Origin: Clostridium guangxiense
GTDB lineage: Bacteria > Bacillota > Clostridia > Clostridiales > Clostridiaceae
Assembly: GCF_021043395.1 (NCBI RefSeq)
Contig: NZ_JAJNKE010000013.1
Span: 1-64,000, forward strand
DNA: 64,000 nucleotides
Direction of reading: 5' to 3'
Below, piece by piece: positions 18,307 to 26,995 of this stretch (the first letter of the stretch is position 1; every line of letters begins with the position of its first letter). A model generated the notes under the pieces. It saw nothing but the letters and a program-made list of their open reading frames with translations, was not told the origin of the DNA and searched no databases. A program made the translations under genes and the position numbers.

Positions 18307-19338
18307 ATGAAAGCTTTAGTTAAAAAAGAAAAAGGTTTTGGAAACATGGAACTTGTTGAGATTGATGAGCCAGTTATAAATGATGATCAAGTAAAAATTA
18401 AAATTGAATATTCAGGTATTTGTGGATCAGATATTCATTCCTACAAAGGAGAATACAACAATATTAAGCCACCTATTGTACTAGGACATGAATTTTCTGG
18501 AATTGTAACAGAGATAGGTGCGAATGTAACGGGAATTAAAGTAGGAGACAGAGTAACTAGTGAAACTACTTTTGAAATATGTGGCACATGTGATTATTGT
18601 AAATCAGGAGATTACAACTTATGCCCCAACAGAAAAGGTTTAGGAACTCAAGCAAATGGGAGCTTCGCTGAATATGTTGTTGCTAGAAAAGAAAGTGTAC
18701 ATGTTTTACCTGAAAACGTTGATTTACTTTCAGCGGCATTAACAGAACCGTTAGCATGCTGTACTCATCCAGCTTTAGAAAAAACAAGTATAGAAATAGG
18801 AGAGCACGTTTTAATATTTGGACCAGGACCAATAGGACTTTTATTAGCTCAAGTTGTAAAAGCCAAGGGTGCATACACTATTTTAGCAGGAATGAATAAA
18901 GATAAAGAGAGGCTAAAACTTGCTAAAGAACTTGGAATTGATAGAACAATAAATATTCAAGAAGAAGATATTGGGGAAATTATTAAAGGATTAACTAAAG
19001 GGTATGGTGTAGATAAAGTTTTTGATTGCTCAGGATCAATACATGCCACTAATTCAGGACTTAGCTTATTAAGGAAAAAAGGAACGCTAGTTCAAGTTGG
19101 AATATTTGCTAAGTCGCTCAACGAGTTAGACGAAGAAAAAGTAATTCAAAAAGAACTGATCTATATTGGAAGTAGGAGCCAAAAGCCAAGTTCTTGGGAT
19201 TTAGCCTTATATCTTATGGATACTGGAAAAGTAAATACTAAGAAACTTGTAAGTAAAATTTACAGCTTGGATGATTGGCAAAAAGCTTTTGATAAAGTTA
19301 TGAGTGGCGAGGAAATAAAGGTTGTATTAAAGCCTTGA
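18307..19338 (+). CDS. Zinc-dependent polyol (phosphate) dehydrogenase, MDR family
   Basis: This 343-residue medium-chain dehydrogenase has the catalytic zinc ligands in GICGSDIHSYKGE and VLGHEFSG, four structural-zinc Cys in CGTCDYCKSGDYNLC, and an NAD-binding GPGPIGLLLAQVV. Family members oxidise sorbitol, xylitol, threonine or polyol phosphates. PTS uptake phosphorylates the substrate, and pentose-phosphate enzymes follow at once, so oxidation of a pentitol 5-phosphate (such as arabitol, xylitol or ribitol phosphate) to a ketopentose phosphate is the best reading. The exact sugar is inference. Confidence 0.85.
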   Translation: MKALVKKEKGFGNMELVEIDEPVINDDQVKIKIEYSGICGSDIHSYKGEYNNIKPPIVLGHEFSGIVTEIGANVTGIKVGDRVTSETTFEICGTCDYCKSGDYNLCPNRKGLGTQANGSFAEYVVARKESVHVLPENVDLLSAALTEPLACCTHPALEKTSIEIGEHVLIFGPGPIGLLLAQVVKAKGAYTILAGMNKDKERLKLAKELGIDRTINIQEEDIGEIIKGLTKGYGVDKVFDCSGSIHATNSGLSLLRKKGTLVQVGIFAKSLNELDEEKVIQKELIYIGSRSQKPSSWDLALYLMDTGKVNTKKLVSKIYSLDDWQKAFDKVMSGEEIKVVLKP

Positions 19339-19369
19339 AAAAGATTAGTAGTGAGGAGGAAAGAGTAGT

Positions 19370-20191
19370 ATGAATACGGCAGAATTGAAGAAGATAGCAA
19401 ATAAAGTGAGAATAGACATCATAGAAGAAGTAGCAGCAGCAAAATCTGGACATCCAGGAGGTTCATTATCAGTAACAGATATATTAACGACATTATATTT
19501 TGAAAAAATGAACATAAAAACAGAGAATCCAAAATGGGAAGACAGAGATAGATTAGTGCTATCAAAAGGTCATGTTGCACCAGCATTATATGCTGTTCTT
19601 GCTGAAAGAGGTTACTTTTCAACAGAAAAATTAATAACACTTAGAAAATTTGGATCAATACTACAAGGACACCCCGATATGAAATCAATTCCAGGAGTTG
19701 ATATGTCTACAGGTTCATTAGGACAGGGACTATCAGCAGCAAATGGAATGGCATTATCTGCAAAACTAGATAAAAAGGATTATAAAGTATATGTAATATT
19801 AGGTGATGGAGAAGTTCAGGAAGGTCAAATATGGGAAGCAGCGATGAGTGCGGCACATTATAAACTAGATAATGTAATAGCAATATTAGATAATAACGGC
19901 TTGCAGATAGATGGTCCTAATAGTGAGGTTATGAGTATAGCTCCTATAGATGAAAAATTTAAAGCCTTTGGTTGGAATACAATAAAAATAGATGGACATG
20001 ATTTAGAGGCTATAGGAAAAGCAATAGATAATGCAAAAGTAGTTAACGGAAAGCCAACTGTAATAATTGCTAAAACTGTAAAGGGTAAAGGTGTATCGTT
20101 TATGGAAAATCAAGTAGGATGGCATGGAAAAGCTCCAAATGAGGAACAAAAGAAAGTAGCAATAGAAGAATTAGAAAGGAGAGAAGCATGA
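19370..20191 (+). CDS. Transketolase, N-terminal (TPP-binding) subunit
   Basis: This 273-residue protein is the first half of transketolase, which moves two-carbon units between sugar phosphates with thiamine diphosphate. Hallmarks are [26 protein letters not shown], and the TPP motif [13 protein letters not shown] followed by AILDNNGLQ. Split transketolases are common in clostridia and archaea. The stop overlaps the start of the C-terminal subunit gene by four bases, so the two are translationally coupled. Confidence 0.93.
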   Translation: MNTAELKKIANKVRIDIIEEVAAAKSGHPGGSLSVTDILTTLYFEKMNIKTENPKWEDRDRLVLSKGHVAPALYAVLAERGYFSTEKLITLRKFGSILQGHPDMKSIPGVDMSTGSLGQGLSAANGMALSAKLDKKDYKVYVILGDGEVQEGQIWEAAMSAAHYKLDNVIAILDNNGLQIDGPNSEVMSIAPIDEKFKAFGWNTIKIDGHDLEAIGKAIDNAKVVNGKPTVIIAKTVKGKGVSFMENQVGWHGKAPNEEQKKVAIEELERREA

Positions 20192-21111
20192 TGGGAATAG
20201 CAACTAGAGAAGCGTATGGGCAAGCCTTGGTTGAGTTGTCTAAAGATGAGAGGGTAGTAGTGCTTGATGCGGATTTAGGAAATGCTACAAAAACATGTAT
20301 GTTTAAGAAGGCATGTCCAGAAAGATTCTTTGACATGGGAATATCTGAACAAGATATGATAGGTACAGCGGCAGGGTTTGCTACTTGTGGAAAAATTCCT
20401 TTTGCAAGTACTTTTGCAATGTTTGCGGCAGGAAGAGCTTTTGAGCAAATTAGAAACTCAGTGGCATATCCAAAGTTAAATGTAAAAATAGCAGCAACTC
20501 ATGCAGGTGTAACAGTAGGAGAAGATGGCGGAAGCCATCAAGCTGTTGAAGATATAGCATTAATGAGGAGTATTCCAAATATGGTGGTAATAAATCCATC
20601 AGATGAAATTGAAGCTAAGGCAGCAGTATTTGCGGCAGCAGAATATTATGGACCGATATATTTAAGATTTGGAAGAGCAGCAACACCTGTAATCCATGAT
20701 GCAAATTATAAATTTCAAATAGGAAAAGGTGAAGTACTAAGTGAAGGAAAGGATGTAGCTATTATAGCAACAGGAATAATGGTAGCAAAAGCTTTAAAAG
20801 CAGCTGAAATTTTAAAAACTGAAGGTATAAATGCAACAGTAGTTAATATTCATACAATAAAACCAATAGATAAAGAACTCATTATTAAGGTAGCAAAAGA
20901 TACAGGAAAAGTAGTAACTGTTGAAGAGCATAGTATAATTGGCGGATTAGGTTCAGCAGTTTGTGAGGTACTATCACAAGAAATACCTACAAAAGTTAAA
21001 TTAGTAGGGATAAATGATAGGTTTGGACAATCCGGTACCCCGGATGCTTTATTGGAGTATTATGGTTTAACAGTTGAAAAAATATTAGAAGCAGTAAAAT
21101 TTTTTATGTGA
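20188..21111 (+). CDS. Transketolase, C-terminal subunit
   Basis: This 307-residue protein contains the pyrimidine-binding and C-terminal domains of transketolase: [30 protein letters not shown] (whose Glu activates thiamine diphosphate), [19 protein letters not shown], and a C-terminal [14 protein letters not shown]. It overlaps the N-subunit gene by four bases. Together they convert xylulose-5-P plus ribose-5-P or erythrose-4-P to glycolytic intermediates. Confidence 0.93.
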   Translation: MMGIATREAYGQALVELSKDERVVVLDADLGNATKTCMFKKACPERFFDMGISEQDMIGTAAGFATCGKIPFASTFAMFAAGRAFEQIRNSVAYPKLNVKIAATHAGVTVGEDGGSHQAVEDIALMRSIPNMVVINPSDEIEAKAAVFAAAEYYGPIYLRFGRAATPVIHDANYKFQIGKGEVLSEGKDVAIIATGIMVAKALKAAEILKTEGINATVVNIHTIKPIDKELIIKVAKDTGKVVTVEEHSIIGGLGSAVCEVLSQEIPTKVKLVGINDRFGQSGTPDALLEYYGLTVEKILEAVKFFM

Positions 21112-21126
21112 GAGGAGAATGATAAT

Positions 21127-21777
21127 ATGAAGTTTTTTATTGATACAGCAAATATAGATGAAATTAGAGAGGCAAATGAATTAGGAGTAATAGCCGGAGT
21201 TACTACGAATCCATCATTAATAGCAAGAGAAGGTAGAGATTTTAAAGAAGTAATAAAGGAGATAACAGAAATCGTTGATGGACCTATAAGTGCAGAAGTA
21301 ATAGGTACAAAACATGAGGATATGATCAAGCAAGCAAGAGAATTAGTTAAAATTCACAAAAATATTGTAATAAAGATTCCTATGACAATAGAGGGGTTAA
21401 AAGCAGTAAATATACTATCAAAAGAAGGAATAAAAACTAATGTTACCTTAATATTTTCTTCAACTCAAGCATTATTAGCTGCTCGTTCTGGTGCAAGTTA
21501 TGTAAGCCCATTTGTAGGTAGATTAGATGATATAGGCTCAACAGGAATGTCATTAATAGAAGAAGTAGCACAAATATTTAAAAATTATGGAATAAAAACT
21601 GAAATAATTGTTGCAAGTGTAAGAAATCCAATTCATGTTATAGATGCTGCAAAAGCTGGTGCCGATATTGCTACTATACCATATAAAGTAATAGTGCAAA
21701 TGACTAAACATCCATTAACAGATAAAGGTATAGAGGCATTTTTAAATGATTGGAAAAATGCAAATATGAAAATATAA
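21127..21777 (+). CDS. tal: Transaldolase (short, FSA/TalC type)
   Basis: This 216-residue TIM-barrel protein starts [20 protein letters not shown], has [16 protein letters not shown], and the Schiff-base Lys in [15 protein letters not shown]. It is the short class that includes bacterial transaldolase and fructose-6-phosphate aldolase. In this operon, next to transketolase, Rpe and RpiB, a transaldolase role in the pentose-phosphate route is most likely. Ribosome site GAGAGGAG stands 15 bases after the transketolase stop. Confidence 0.9.
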   Translation: MKFFIDTANIDEIREANELGVIAGVTTNPSLIAREGRDFKEVIKEITEIVDGPISAEVIGTKHEDMIKQARELVKIHKNIVIKIPMTIEGLKAVNILSKEGIKTNVTLIFSSTQALLAARSGASYVSPFVGRLDDIGSTGMSLIEEVAQIFKNYGIKTEIIVASVRNPIHVIDAAKAGADIATIPYKVIVQMTKHPLTDKGIEAFLNDWKNANMKI

Positions 21778-21800
21778 GTTGCTTAAAGTGAGGTATATAA

Positions 21801-22466
21801 ATGGTAATAATTAATCCTTCGTTGCTATCAGCCGATTTTTGTAATTTAAAAAGGGATATAGAAATATTAGAGAAAAACTCCATAACATCAATTCATATTG
21901 ATGTTATGGATGGTAATTTTGTATCTAATATAGCATTTGGAATAGATCAAATAAAAGCAATAAGTAGTATTACTAATATGGAAGTAGATGTTCATATGAT
22001 GGTTAATAATCCAGAAAAGTATATTGGAAAATTAGTTGAAGCAGGTGCTGACTGCATTACATTACATGAAGAAGCATGCACTCATTTATACAAAACAATA
22101 TATTTTATTAAAAGTTTTGGAATTAAGGTAGGGGTTGCATTGAACCCAGCAACTAATATTTATAGTTTAAAATATGTTTTTGCTCTGTTAAATAGGGTAC
22201 TTGTTATGACAGTAGAACCTGGTTTTGGAGGACAAAAATTTATAGATTCTATGAAAGATAAAATAGCTGAGCTTAGACACATTAAGGAAGCTAACCAATA
22301 TAATTTTGAAATACAAGTTGATGGTGGAATAAATTATGAGAATATTAAGGATGTAGTTAACTTTGGAGCAAATAATGTAGTAATAGGTTCTTCAATTTTT
22401 AAAAATGGGAATATAGAAAATAACGTAAAAAAGTTTTATAATATTCTTCAACTTAATGAAAAGTAA
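21801..22466 (+). CDS. rpe: Ribulose-phosphate 3-epimerase
   Basis: This 221-residue TIM-barrel enzyme interconverts ribulose-5-P and xylulose-5-P. It shows NPSLLSADFCNL, the metal and proton-transfer motif SIHIDVMDGNFV, DVHMMVNNPEKYI, LVMTVEPGFGGQKF and EIQVDGGINYENI. All active-site His and Asp residues are present. Length is normal. It lies 23 bases behind transaldolase and slightly upstream of rpiB. Confidence 0.95.
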   Translation: MVIINPSLLSADFCNLKRDIEILEKNSITSIHIDVMDGNFVSNIAFGIDQIKAISSITNMEVDVHMMVNNPEKYIGKLVEAGADCITLHEEACTHLYKTIYFIKSFGIKVGVALNPATNIYSLKYVFALLNRVLVMTVEPGFGGQKFIDSMKDKIAELRHIKEANQYNFEIQVDGGINYENIKDVVNFGANNVVIGSSIFKNGNIENNVKKFYNILQLNEK

Positions 22467-22479
22467 AGGAGCTGGGTGT

Positions 22480-22932
22480 ATGATAGCTTTAGGTTGTGAT
22501 CATGGTGGATACGAATTAAAAGAAGCAATAAAGCAAATGTTAAGTGAAAAGCGTATAGAATATAAAGATTATGGCACATATAATAAGAAAAAGGTAGATT
22601 ATCCAGAGTTCGCATTAATGGTAGCTGAAAGTGTAAAAAATGGCGAAAGCCAAAGTGGAATTCTTTGCTGTGGGACAGGAATCGGAGTTTCTATTGCTGC
22701 TAATAAAGTACCTGGTATTAGAGCAGCAGCAGTAAGTGATGTATTTACTGCAAGAGCCACAAAACAGCATAATAATTCAAATATACTTTGCTTAGGTGGA
22801 AGGGTAATAGGAGTTGGATTAGCATTACTAATAGTAGAAGAATGGCTTAATGCAGAGTTTCAAGGTGGAAGACATCAAGATAGAATAAATATGATATCAA
22901 AAATAGAGGAGAAATATACTGGGAATAATTAA
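22480..22932 (+). CDS. rpiB: Ribose-5-phosphate isomerase B
   Basis: This 150-residue protein has the family motifs ALGCDHGGYELKEAI near the start, CCGTGIGVSIAANKVPGIRA with the catalytic Cys, and a C-terminal LGGRVIGVGLA. It interconverts ribose-5-P and ribulose-5-P (some members accept allose-6-P). ATG 22480 follows AAAGGAG and gives the usual length; the longer frame from 22456 overlaps rpe. It closes the pentose-phosphate operon. Confidence 0.94.
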   Translation: MIALGCDHGGYELKEAIKQMLSEKRIEYKDYGTYNKKKVDYPEFALMVAESVKNGESQSGILCCGTGIGVSIAANKVPGIRAAAVSDVFTARATKQHNNSNILCLGGRVIGVGLALLIVEEWLNAEFQGGRHQDRINMISKIEEKYTGNN

Positions 22933-23005
22933 ATTATACTTACAAATATAGTAATAAGGAAAATTATCGTGTATTTTTAATGAAAATAGTTGAGATGTGT
23001 ATTAA

Positions 23006-23059
23006 AAATTGGGAAGTAACAGTATTTTTTCAAGATACTGTTACTTCCCAATTTTTTTA
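23006..23059. terminator. Strong bidirectional terminator between rpiB and hsp18
   Basis: AATTGGGAAGTAACAGTAT and its inverted copy (ATACTGTTACTTCCCAATT) form a long perfect stem with A and T tails, so it can end both the convergent rpiB operon and the hsp18 transcript. Confidence 0.85.
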
Positions 23060-23082
23060 ATTGACAACTACTATCAACTTGT

Positions 23083-23529
23083 TTAGTGTATGTCTATTTG
23101 TTTTCTGCTTTCTTTCCCTTTTTCTTTCTTTGGAAGAGTTATTTTTAAAACTCCATCTGCAAATGAAGCATTGACATTATTTTCATCAACATTATCTACA
23201 TAAAAGCTTCTTCTGAATTCTCCATAGTTTCTTTCACGTCTTACATAATTGTCTCTCTTATCCTCTAATACATCTTCTCGCTTTGCAGATATAGTTAAAT
23301 AGTTATTTTCATATTCAAGAGCAATATTTTCTTTTTTCATTCCTGGTAAATCTGCTTCAACTAAATATTGGTTGTCATCTTCTTTAACATCTACTTTAAA
23401 ACTATTGTTGTTGAATACTGCTGGTGCAAAGAAATCATCTGAGAAAAAGTTATTAAAGAAATCTTCGAAATAATCACCTCTTTTTGCTACACTATTGTTA
23501 TTTCTTCTAAAAGGAACCATTCCAAACAT
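23083..23529 (-). CDS. hsp18: Small heat-shock protein Hsp18 (Hsp20 family)
   Basis: This 148-residue protein has the alpha-crystallin domain (about residues 45-140) with VEADLPGMKKENIALEYEN, the VRRERNYGEFRRSFYVD segment and a C-terminal ADGVLKITLPKKEKG followed by an I-D-I tail that binds neighbouring dimers. The N-terminus FGMVPFRRNN and overall layout match Hsp18 of clostridia. It holds unfolding proteins in a refoldable state as a large oligomer. It is a single-gene unit. Confidence 0.95.
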   Translation of the reverse strand: MFGMVPFRRNNNSVAKRGDYFEDFFNNFFSDDFFAPAVFNNNSFKVDVKEDDNQYLVEADLPGMKKENIALEYENNYLTISAKREDVLEDKRDNYVRRERNYGEFRRSFYVDNVDENNVNASFADGVLKITLPKKEKGKESRKQIDIH

Positions 23530-23896
23530 GTTAACAACCTCCTAATAATTTTATATTTTTTATTTATATAATCATAGTAAAGCATATATGTTTCACTATG
23601 TTGTTGCCTCATTTCTGTTTACATGTATATAATAGCCTAAAGGTCAAAGAAAGTCAAAATCAGAAAAACAATTCTAAAGTTAGATTTCAAAAGAAAAACG
23701 GAGATTATAAGGAATAAATTATTTTTGACAATAATAATTGGATAATTAGGGCAAATTTCAACAATATATATTTGATATTATAATTTCAATATTTCAAGTC
23801 ATTTAGCTATATTACTATAAATTCCGAATATTAAGCACTATAAATTTGATTATGTTCGTTGTATAATGATAATAAATATATTTTATGAGGTGTAAT
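23530..23896. other. Intergenic region between divergent hsp18 and a phosphoribosyltransferase gene
   Basis: About 370 AT-rich bases with no gene. They must hold the hsp18 promoter and that of the plus-strand gene. I did not find a CIRCE inverted repeat or a purine riboswitch. Ribosome sites are AGGAGG for hsp18 (read on the minus strand) and GAGGTG at 23887 for the phosphoribosyltransferase. Confidence 0.45.
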
Positions 23897-24466
23897 ATGA
23901 ATACATATAAATTGAAAATAGGAAAATTAGAAAGAGAACTTCCAATAATAAAAATAAAGGATGACCTTGCTATAGCTAGTTTTGTAATATTGGGAGATAC
24001 TGAGCTTATAACTAGTGCAGCTCCTTTAATTGCACAAGGGCTTAGGGATATAGAAGTTATAGTTACAGCAGAAGCTAAAGGAATACCAATAGCTTACGAG
24101 GTATCAAAACAACTTGGCATGAAAAATTATGTAGTAGCAAGAAAAAGCATAAAACCGTATATGAAGGACCCAATTGTAGAAGAGGTCTTTTCAATTACTA
24201 CTCAAAAGAAACAAGTATTGTGCTTAGATAAGAAGGATGGAGATAGCATAAAAGGTAAAAGAGTAGCTATAATAGATGATGTTATAAGCACAGGAGAATC
24301 ACTTAAAACAATAGAAAGTTTAGTTAAAAAGGCTGAAGGAATAGTTGCTGCAAAAGCTGCTATACTTGCAGAAGGAGATGCAGCTAAAAGAAAAGACATA
24401 ATATACATAGAAAAGCTTCCACTCTTTAAGGTTGATAAGGATGGAAATATCAATATTTTGGAATAG
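23897..24466 (+). CDS. Phosphoribosyltransferase family protein (adenine/xanthine type)
   Basis: This 189-residue protein has the PRPP-binding loop of type I phosphoribosyltransferases in VAIIDDVISTGESLKT, preceded by EVIVTAEAKGIPIAYEVSKQ and YVVARKSIKPYM, which resembles adenine and xanthine phosphoribosyltransferases. It would join a purine base to PRPP for salvage. It stands alone, so the base cannot be fixed from context. ATG 23897 follows GAGGTG. Confidence 0.8.
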   Translation: MNTYKLKIGKLERELPIIKIKDDLAIASFVILGDTELITSAAPLIAQGLRDIEVIVTAEAKGIPIAYEVSKQLGMKNYVVARKSIKPYMKDPIVEEVFSITTQKKQVLCLDKKDGDSIKGKRVAIIDDVISTGESLKTIESLVKKAEGIVAAKAAILAEGDAAKRKDIIYIEKLPLFKVDKDGNINILE

Positions 24467-24472
24467 TAAATT

Positions 24473-24511
24473 AGAGCTCTAGATGGCATAGATTAAAGTC
24501 TAGAGCTTTAA
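24473..24511. terminator. Terminator between convergent genes
   Basis: AGAGCTCTAGA and TCTAGAGCTTT form a stem at the meeting point of the phosphoribosyltransferase gene and the convergent SDR gene. Confidence 0.65.
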
Positions 24512-24516
24512 TAAAA

Positions 24517-25314
24517 TTAATTTGTAGTACTTTTTTGGTTGTGGCTTGAATTGCCGGAATAAGGAAAGAGCGGTGAGCTAAGTTTAAATTCAAAATTTTC
24601 TCTGTCTATAAGTCCTACAGGTTCATTACTATCATATAGTTTAATTAAAAAGTCTGCCATTTGCTTACTAGTATGATAAGTGCCAAAAGTTTTATCATAA
24701 TCATACTCGCTAACATTATTAGCAACTTTTCCAAACTCTGTTTTTGTGGCAGCAGGTGCTAGAATTTTTGCTTGCAGCTTAGCGTGATTTTCTTTTAGTT
24801 CTCGTGCTAGTCCTTCGGTAAAAGTACTTACGAAAAATTTAGTTGCACAATAAGTAACGGTATTTGGCACAATAGTATAGCCACCTGCGGAGGAAATGTT
24901 AATTAATTGGGTGTTTTGAACATCTTTGTAGTCATGAGTATAAAGTGAAGATAAAATTGTTAGAGCTTCTACATTTAAATGAAGCATGTTTTCAATTTTA
25001 GTTAAATCTTGATTTGCAACACTAGCATAGTTACCAAAGCCTGCATTGTTAATCCAAGCTTCAATTTCATAATTTTTTAATTCCTCATATAGCTTGTAAA
25101 CATTTTTTGTGATAGATAAATCCATTGATTTTATTATTATATCAAGTTTCGGATTTTCTTTTGAAATTTCTGCTTTTAACTTTTCCAAACTATTTTTACG
25201 ACGGGCGACAATGATTAGATTTTTTCCCCGTTTAGCAAAAGCCTTTGCTGTTTCATATCCAATACCAGAACTGGCACCTGTAACAGTTACATATTTTTTA
25301 TTATCATTTCTCAT
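24517..25314 (-). CDS. Short-chain dehydrogenase/reductase (SDR)
   Basis: This 265-residue protein has the NAD(P) motif TGASSGIGYETAKAFAKRG near the start, the NNAG motif in AWINNAGFGNYA, and the catalytic Ser-Tyr-Lys in ISSAGGYTIVPNTVTYCATK. It oxidises or reduces an unknown alcohol or carbonyl. The gene is divergent from a MerR-type regulator, and its promoter has the long spacer typical of MerR activation. Substrate cannot be inferred. Confidence 0.9.
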   Translation of the reverse strand: MRNDNKKYVTVTGASSGIGYETAKAFAKRGKNLIIVARRKNSLEKLKAEISKENPKLDIIIKSMDLSITKNVYKLYEELKNYEIEAWINNAGFGNYASVANQDLTKIENMLHLNVEALTILSSLYTHDYKDVQNTQLINISSAGGYTIVPNTVTYCATKFFVSTFTEGLARELKENHAKLQAKILAPAATKTEFGKVANNVSEYDYDKTFGTYHTSKQMADFLIKLYDSNEPVGLIDRENFEFKLSSPLFPYSGNSSHNQKSTTN

Positions 25315-25346
25315 TTGAAATGCCTCCTTAAATTTAATATACTTAT

Positions 25347-25377
25347 ACTGTACAATTTAGAGTAAGCTCTAAGTCAA
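25347..25377 (-). promoter_or_regulatory. MerR-type promoter with 19-bp spacer driving the SDR gene
   Basis: On the minus strand TTGACT and TACAGT are separated by 19 bases, two more than usual. The spacer contains the dyad TTAGAGTAAGCTCTAA (as read on the plus strand). A stretched spacer with a central dyad is the signature of promoters activated by MerR proteins, and a MerR gene lies next to it. Confidence 0.75.
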
Positions 25378-25399
25378 GTGTTTATTAAGGAGAATTTAT

Positions 25400-25771
25400 A
25401 TGGATTATTCAATTGGAGAATTTTCAAAGCTTATAGGTATAAGTGCTTTTACACTGCGATACTATGAAAAGGAAGAATTGATTGCTACGAAGCGTAAGAA
25501 AAATGGCAGACGAGTTTATAGTGAAGACGACATAAACTGGATAGAATTCATAAAAAGATTAAAGGATACAGGAATGCCTATTAAGGAAATCAATAAGTAT
25601 GCAAAGCTGCGTGCTATGGGTAAGTCTACAATGAATGAAAGAATGGACATGCTGATAAAGCATAGATTTGTACTTAAAGAAGAAATAGAAAAACTGCAGG
25701 AACATTTGATAAAATTAGATGGAAAGATTGATTTTTATAAGGATGAAATTGATAAAGAAGAAAATAATTAA
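25400..25771 (+). CDS. MerR family transcriptional regulator
   Basis: This 123-residue protein begins YSIGEFSKLIGISAFTLRYY, the MerR winged-helix start, continues with EDDINWIEFIKRLKDTGMP, and ends in a coiled-coil dimer helix (about residues 80-120). It lacks the Cys ligands of metal sensors, so it likely senses an organic molecule or acts through its short C-terminus. It is divergent from the SDR gene, which it probably activates. Confidence 0.9.
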   Translation: MDYSIGEFSKLIGISAFTLRYYEKEELIATKRKKNGRRVYSEDDINWIEFIKRLKDTGMPIKEINKYAKLRAMGKSTMNERMDMLIKHRFVLKEEIEKLQEHLIKLDGKIDFYKDEIDKEENN

Positions 25772-25822
25772 AATGAATCCGTGTAGTATATGCTACACGA
25801 GATATAGTAAGGAGTGTTAACT

Positions 25823-26500
25823 ATGAAAAAAGAAATGTATTTAAAAATTGAAAAGTATATGCTTTCTTGTATGAAGGACGGTGCCCATGATTGCCAGCAT
25901 ATTTATCGTGTGCTGTACTTTGCTTTAGATATAGCAAGTGATTATAGTGTTGATAAAGATGTGTTAATTGCGGCTTGTCTTCTGCATGATATTGGGCGAG
26001 AGGCGCAATTCAAAAATTCAGAATATGACCATGCTGTTGTTGGTGCGGATATGGCATATAAGTATTTATGTGAAATAAAATGGATTGAAAGTAAGGCAAG
26101 TCATGTAAAAGCATGTATATCTACCCACAGATATAGAAATAATAATTTGCCTAAAAGTATAGAAGCAAAAATTTTATTTGATGCAGATAAGTTGGATGTT
26201 GTAGGTACTGTTGGAATAGCAAGAACTCTGGCATATAAAGGAATTGTTTCAGAACCGCTGTACTCTATCGATGAAACTGGCAATGTTCTCGATGGAAGTG
26301 GGGATGAGTCACCATCATTTTTTAAGGAATACAACTGGAAGTTAAAGAATGTGTATGATAAGTTTTTTACTAACCGTGCGAAGAAAATTGCAGAAAAGAG
26401 TAGGAAAGCAAGCATTGATTTTTATGAAAGCATGTATAGAGAAGTTAGCTCAGTTCATAAAGTTGGAATAAATTTGTTGAAAAATTCATTGGAATTATAA
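25823..26500 (+). CDS. HD-domain phosphohydrolase
   Basis: This 225-residue protein has the HD-domain metal ligands: HDCQHIYRVLYFAL, the core pair in ACLLHDIGREAQ, a later His in SYDHAV-like sequence (EYDHAVVGADMAYKYL), and an Asp in LFDADKLDVVGTVGIAR. The family cleaves phosphate esters or nucleotides; the substrate is not known. ATG 25823 follows AAGGAG. It lies about 50 bases after the merR gene on the same strand and could be in its transcript. Confidence 0.82.
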   Translation: MKKEMYLKIEKYMLSCMKDGAHDCQHIYRVLYFALDIASDYSVDKDVLIAACLLHDIGREAQFKNSEYDHAVVGADMAYKYLCEIKWIESKASHVKACISTHRYRNNNLPKSIEAKILFDADKLDVVGTVGIARTLAYKGIVSEPLYSIDETGNVLDGSGDESPSFFKEYNWKLKNVYDKFFTNRAKKIAEKSRKASIDFYESMYREVSSVHKVGINLLKNSLEL

Positions 26501-26645
26501 GTAACATTCTTATATTTCTAGGCTCAGAACGTATTTAATGTAATCATGGCTCATAATTGTATTTTTATTTCTTCATAACTTCTACACACAAATATATTAA
26601 TATAATTTGGAAACAATAGATAGTGAAAAAGATAATCAAGGTCTA

Positions 26646-26707
26646 TTGACTTTTAAAATAATAAGTGGTATTTTAAAAATACAGACCACCGTACGGGGGA
26701 GGGGTAT
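26646..26707 (+). promoter_or_regulatory. csoR promoter and GC-rich CsoR operator
   Basis: TTGACT (26646) and TATTTT are 17 bases apart. Just downstream a GC-rich pseudo-palindrome centred on CCGTACGG and flanked by ATAC and GTAT (26679-26707) resembles CsoR operators. Its right half contains the GGGGGAGGGG ribosome site of csoR, so repressor binding could also hide translation signals in DNA-proximal RNA. The GC content stands out from the AT-rich surroundings. Confidence 0.6.
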
Positions 26708-26709
26708 AT

Positions 26710-26976
26710 ATGAATGAAGAAAAAGAAGCTGCAGTAAGGGCATTAAAAACGTCAAAAGGACAAATTGAGGGCATAATAAAAATGATAGAAGAAGGAAGAT
26801 ACTGCGTTGATATTTCAAATCAGATAGTTGCAGCCCAATCACTATTAAAAAAAGCAAATATGCTAATACTAAAACAGCATCTTAATCACTGTGTTAAAGA
26901 AGCATTTTTGCATAATAATGGTGAAGAGAAGGTTGATGAAATAATAGCATTACTTTCTAAAATTAGTGACAAATAA
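26710..26976 (+). CDS. csoR: Copper-sensing repressor, CsoR family
   Basis: This 88-residue all-helical protein has the Cu(I) ligands of CsoR: Cys32, His57 and Cys61 (in GRYCVD and KQHLNHCV). Spacing of 25 and 4 residues equals that of known copper sensors. It represses the operon until Cu(I) binds. copA follows after 19 bases and copZ after that. A GC-rich operator lies directly upstream. Confidence 0.93.
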   Translation: MNEEKEAAVRALKTSKGQIEGIIKMIEEGRYCVDISNQIVAAQSLLKKANMLILKQHLNHCVKEAFLHNNGEEKVDEIIALLSKISDK

Positions 26977-26995
26977 GTAAAGGTGGTGAGTTATA

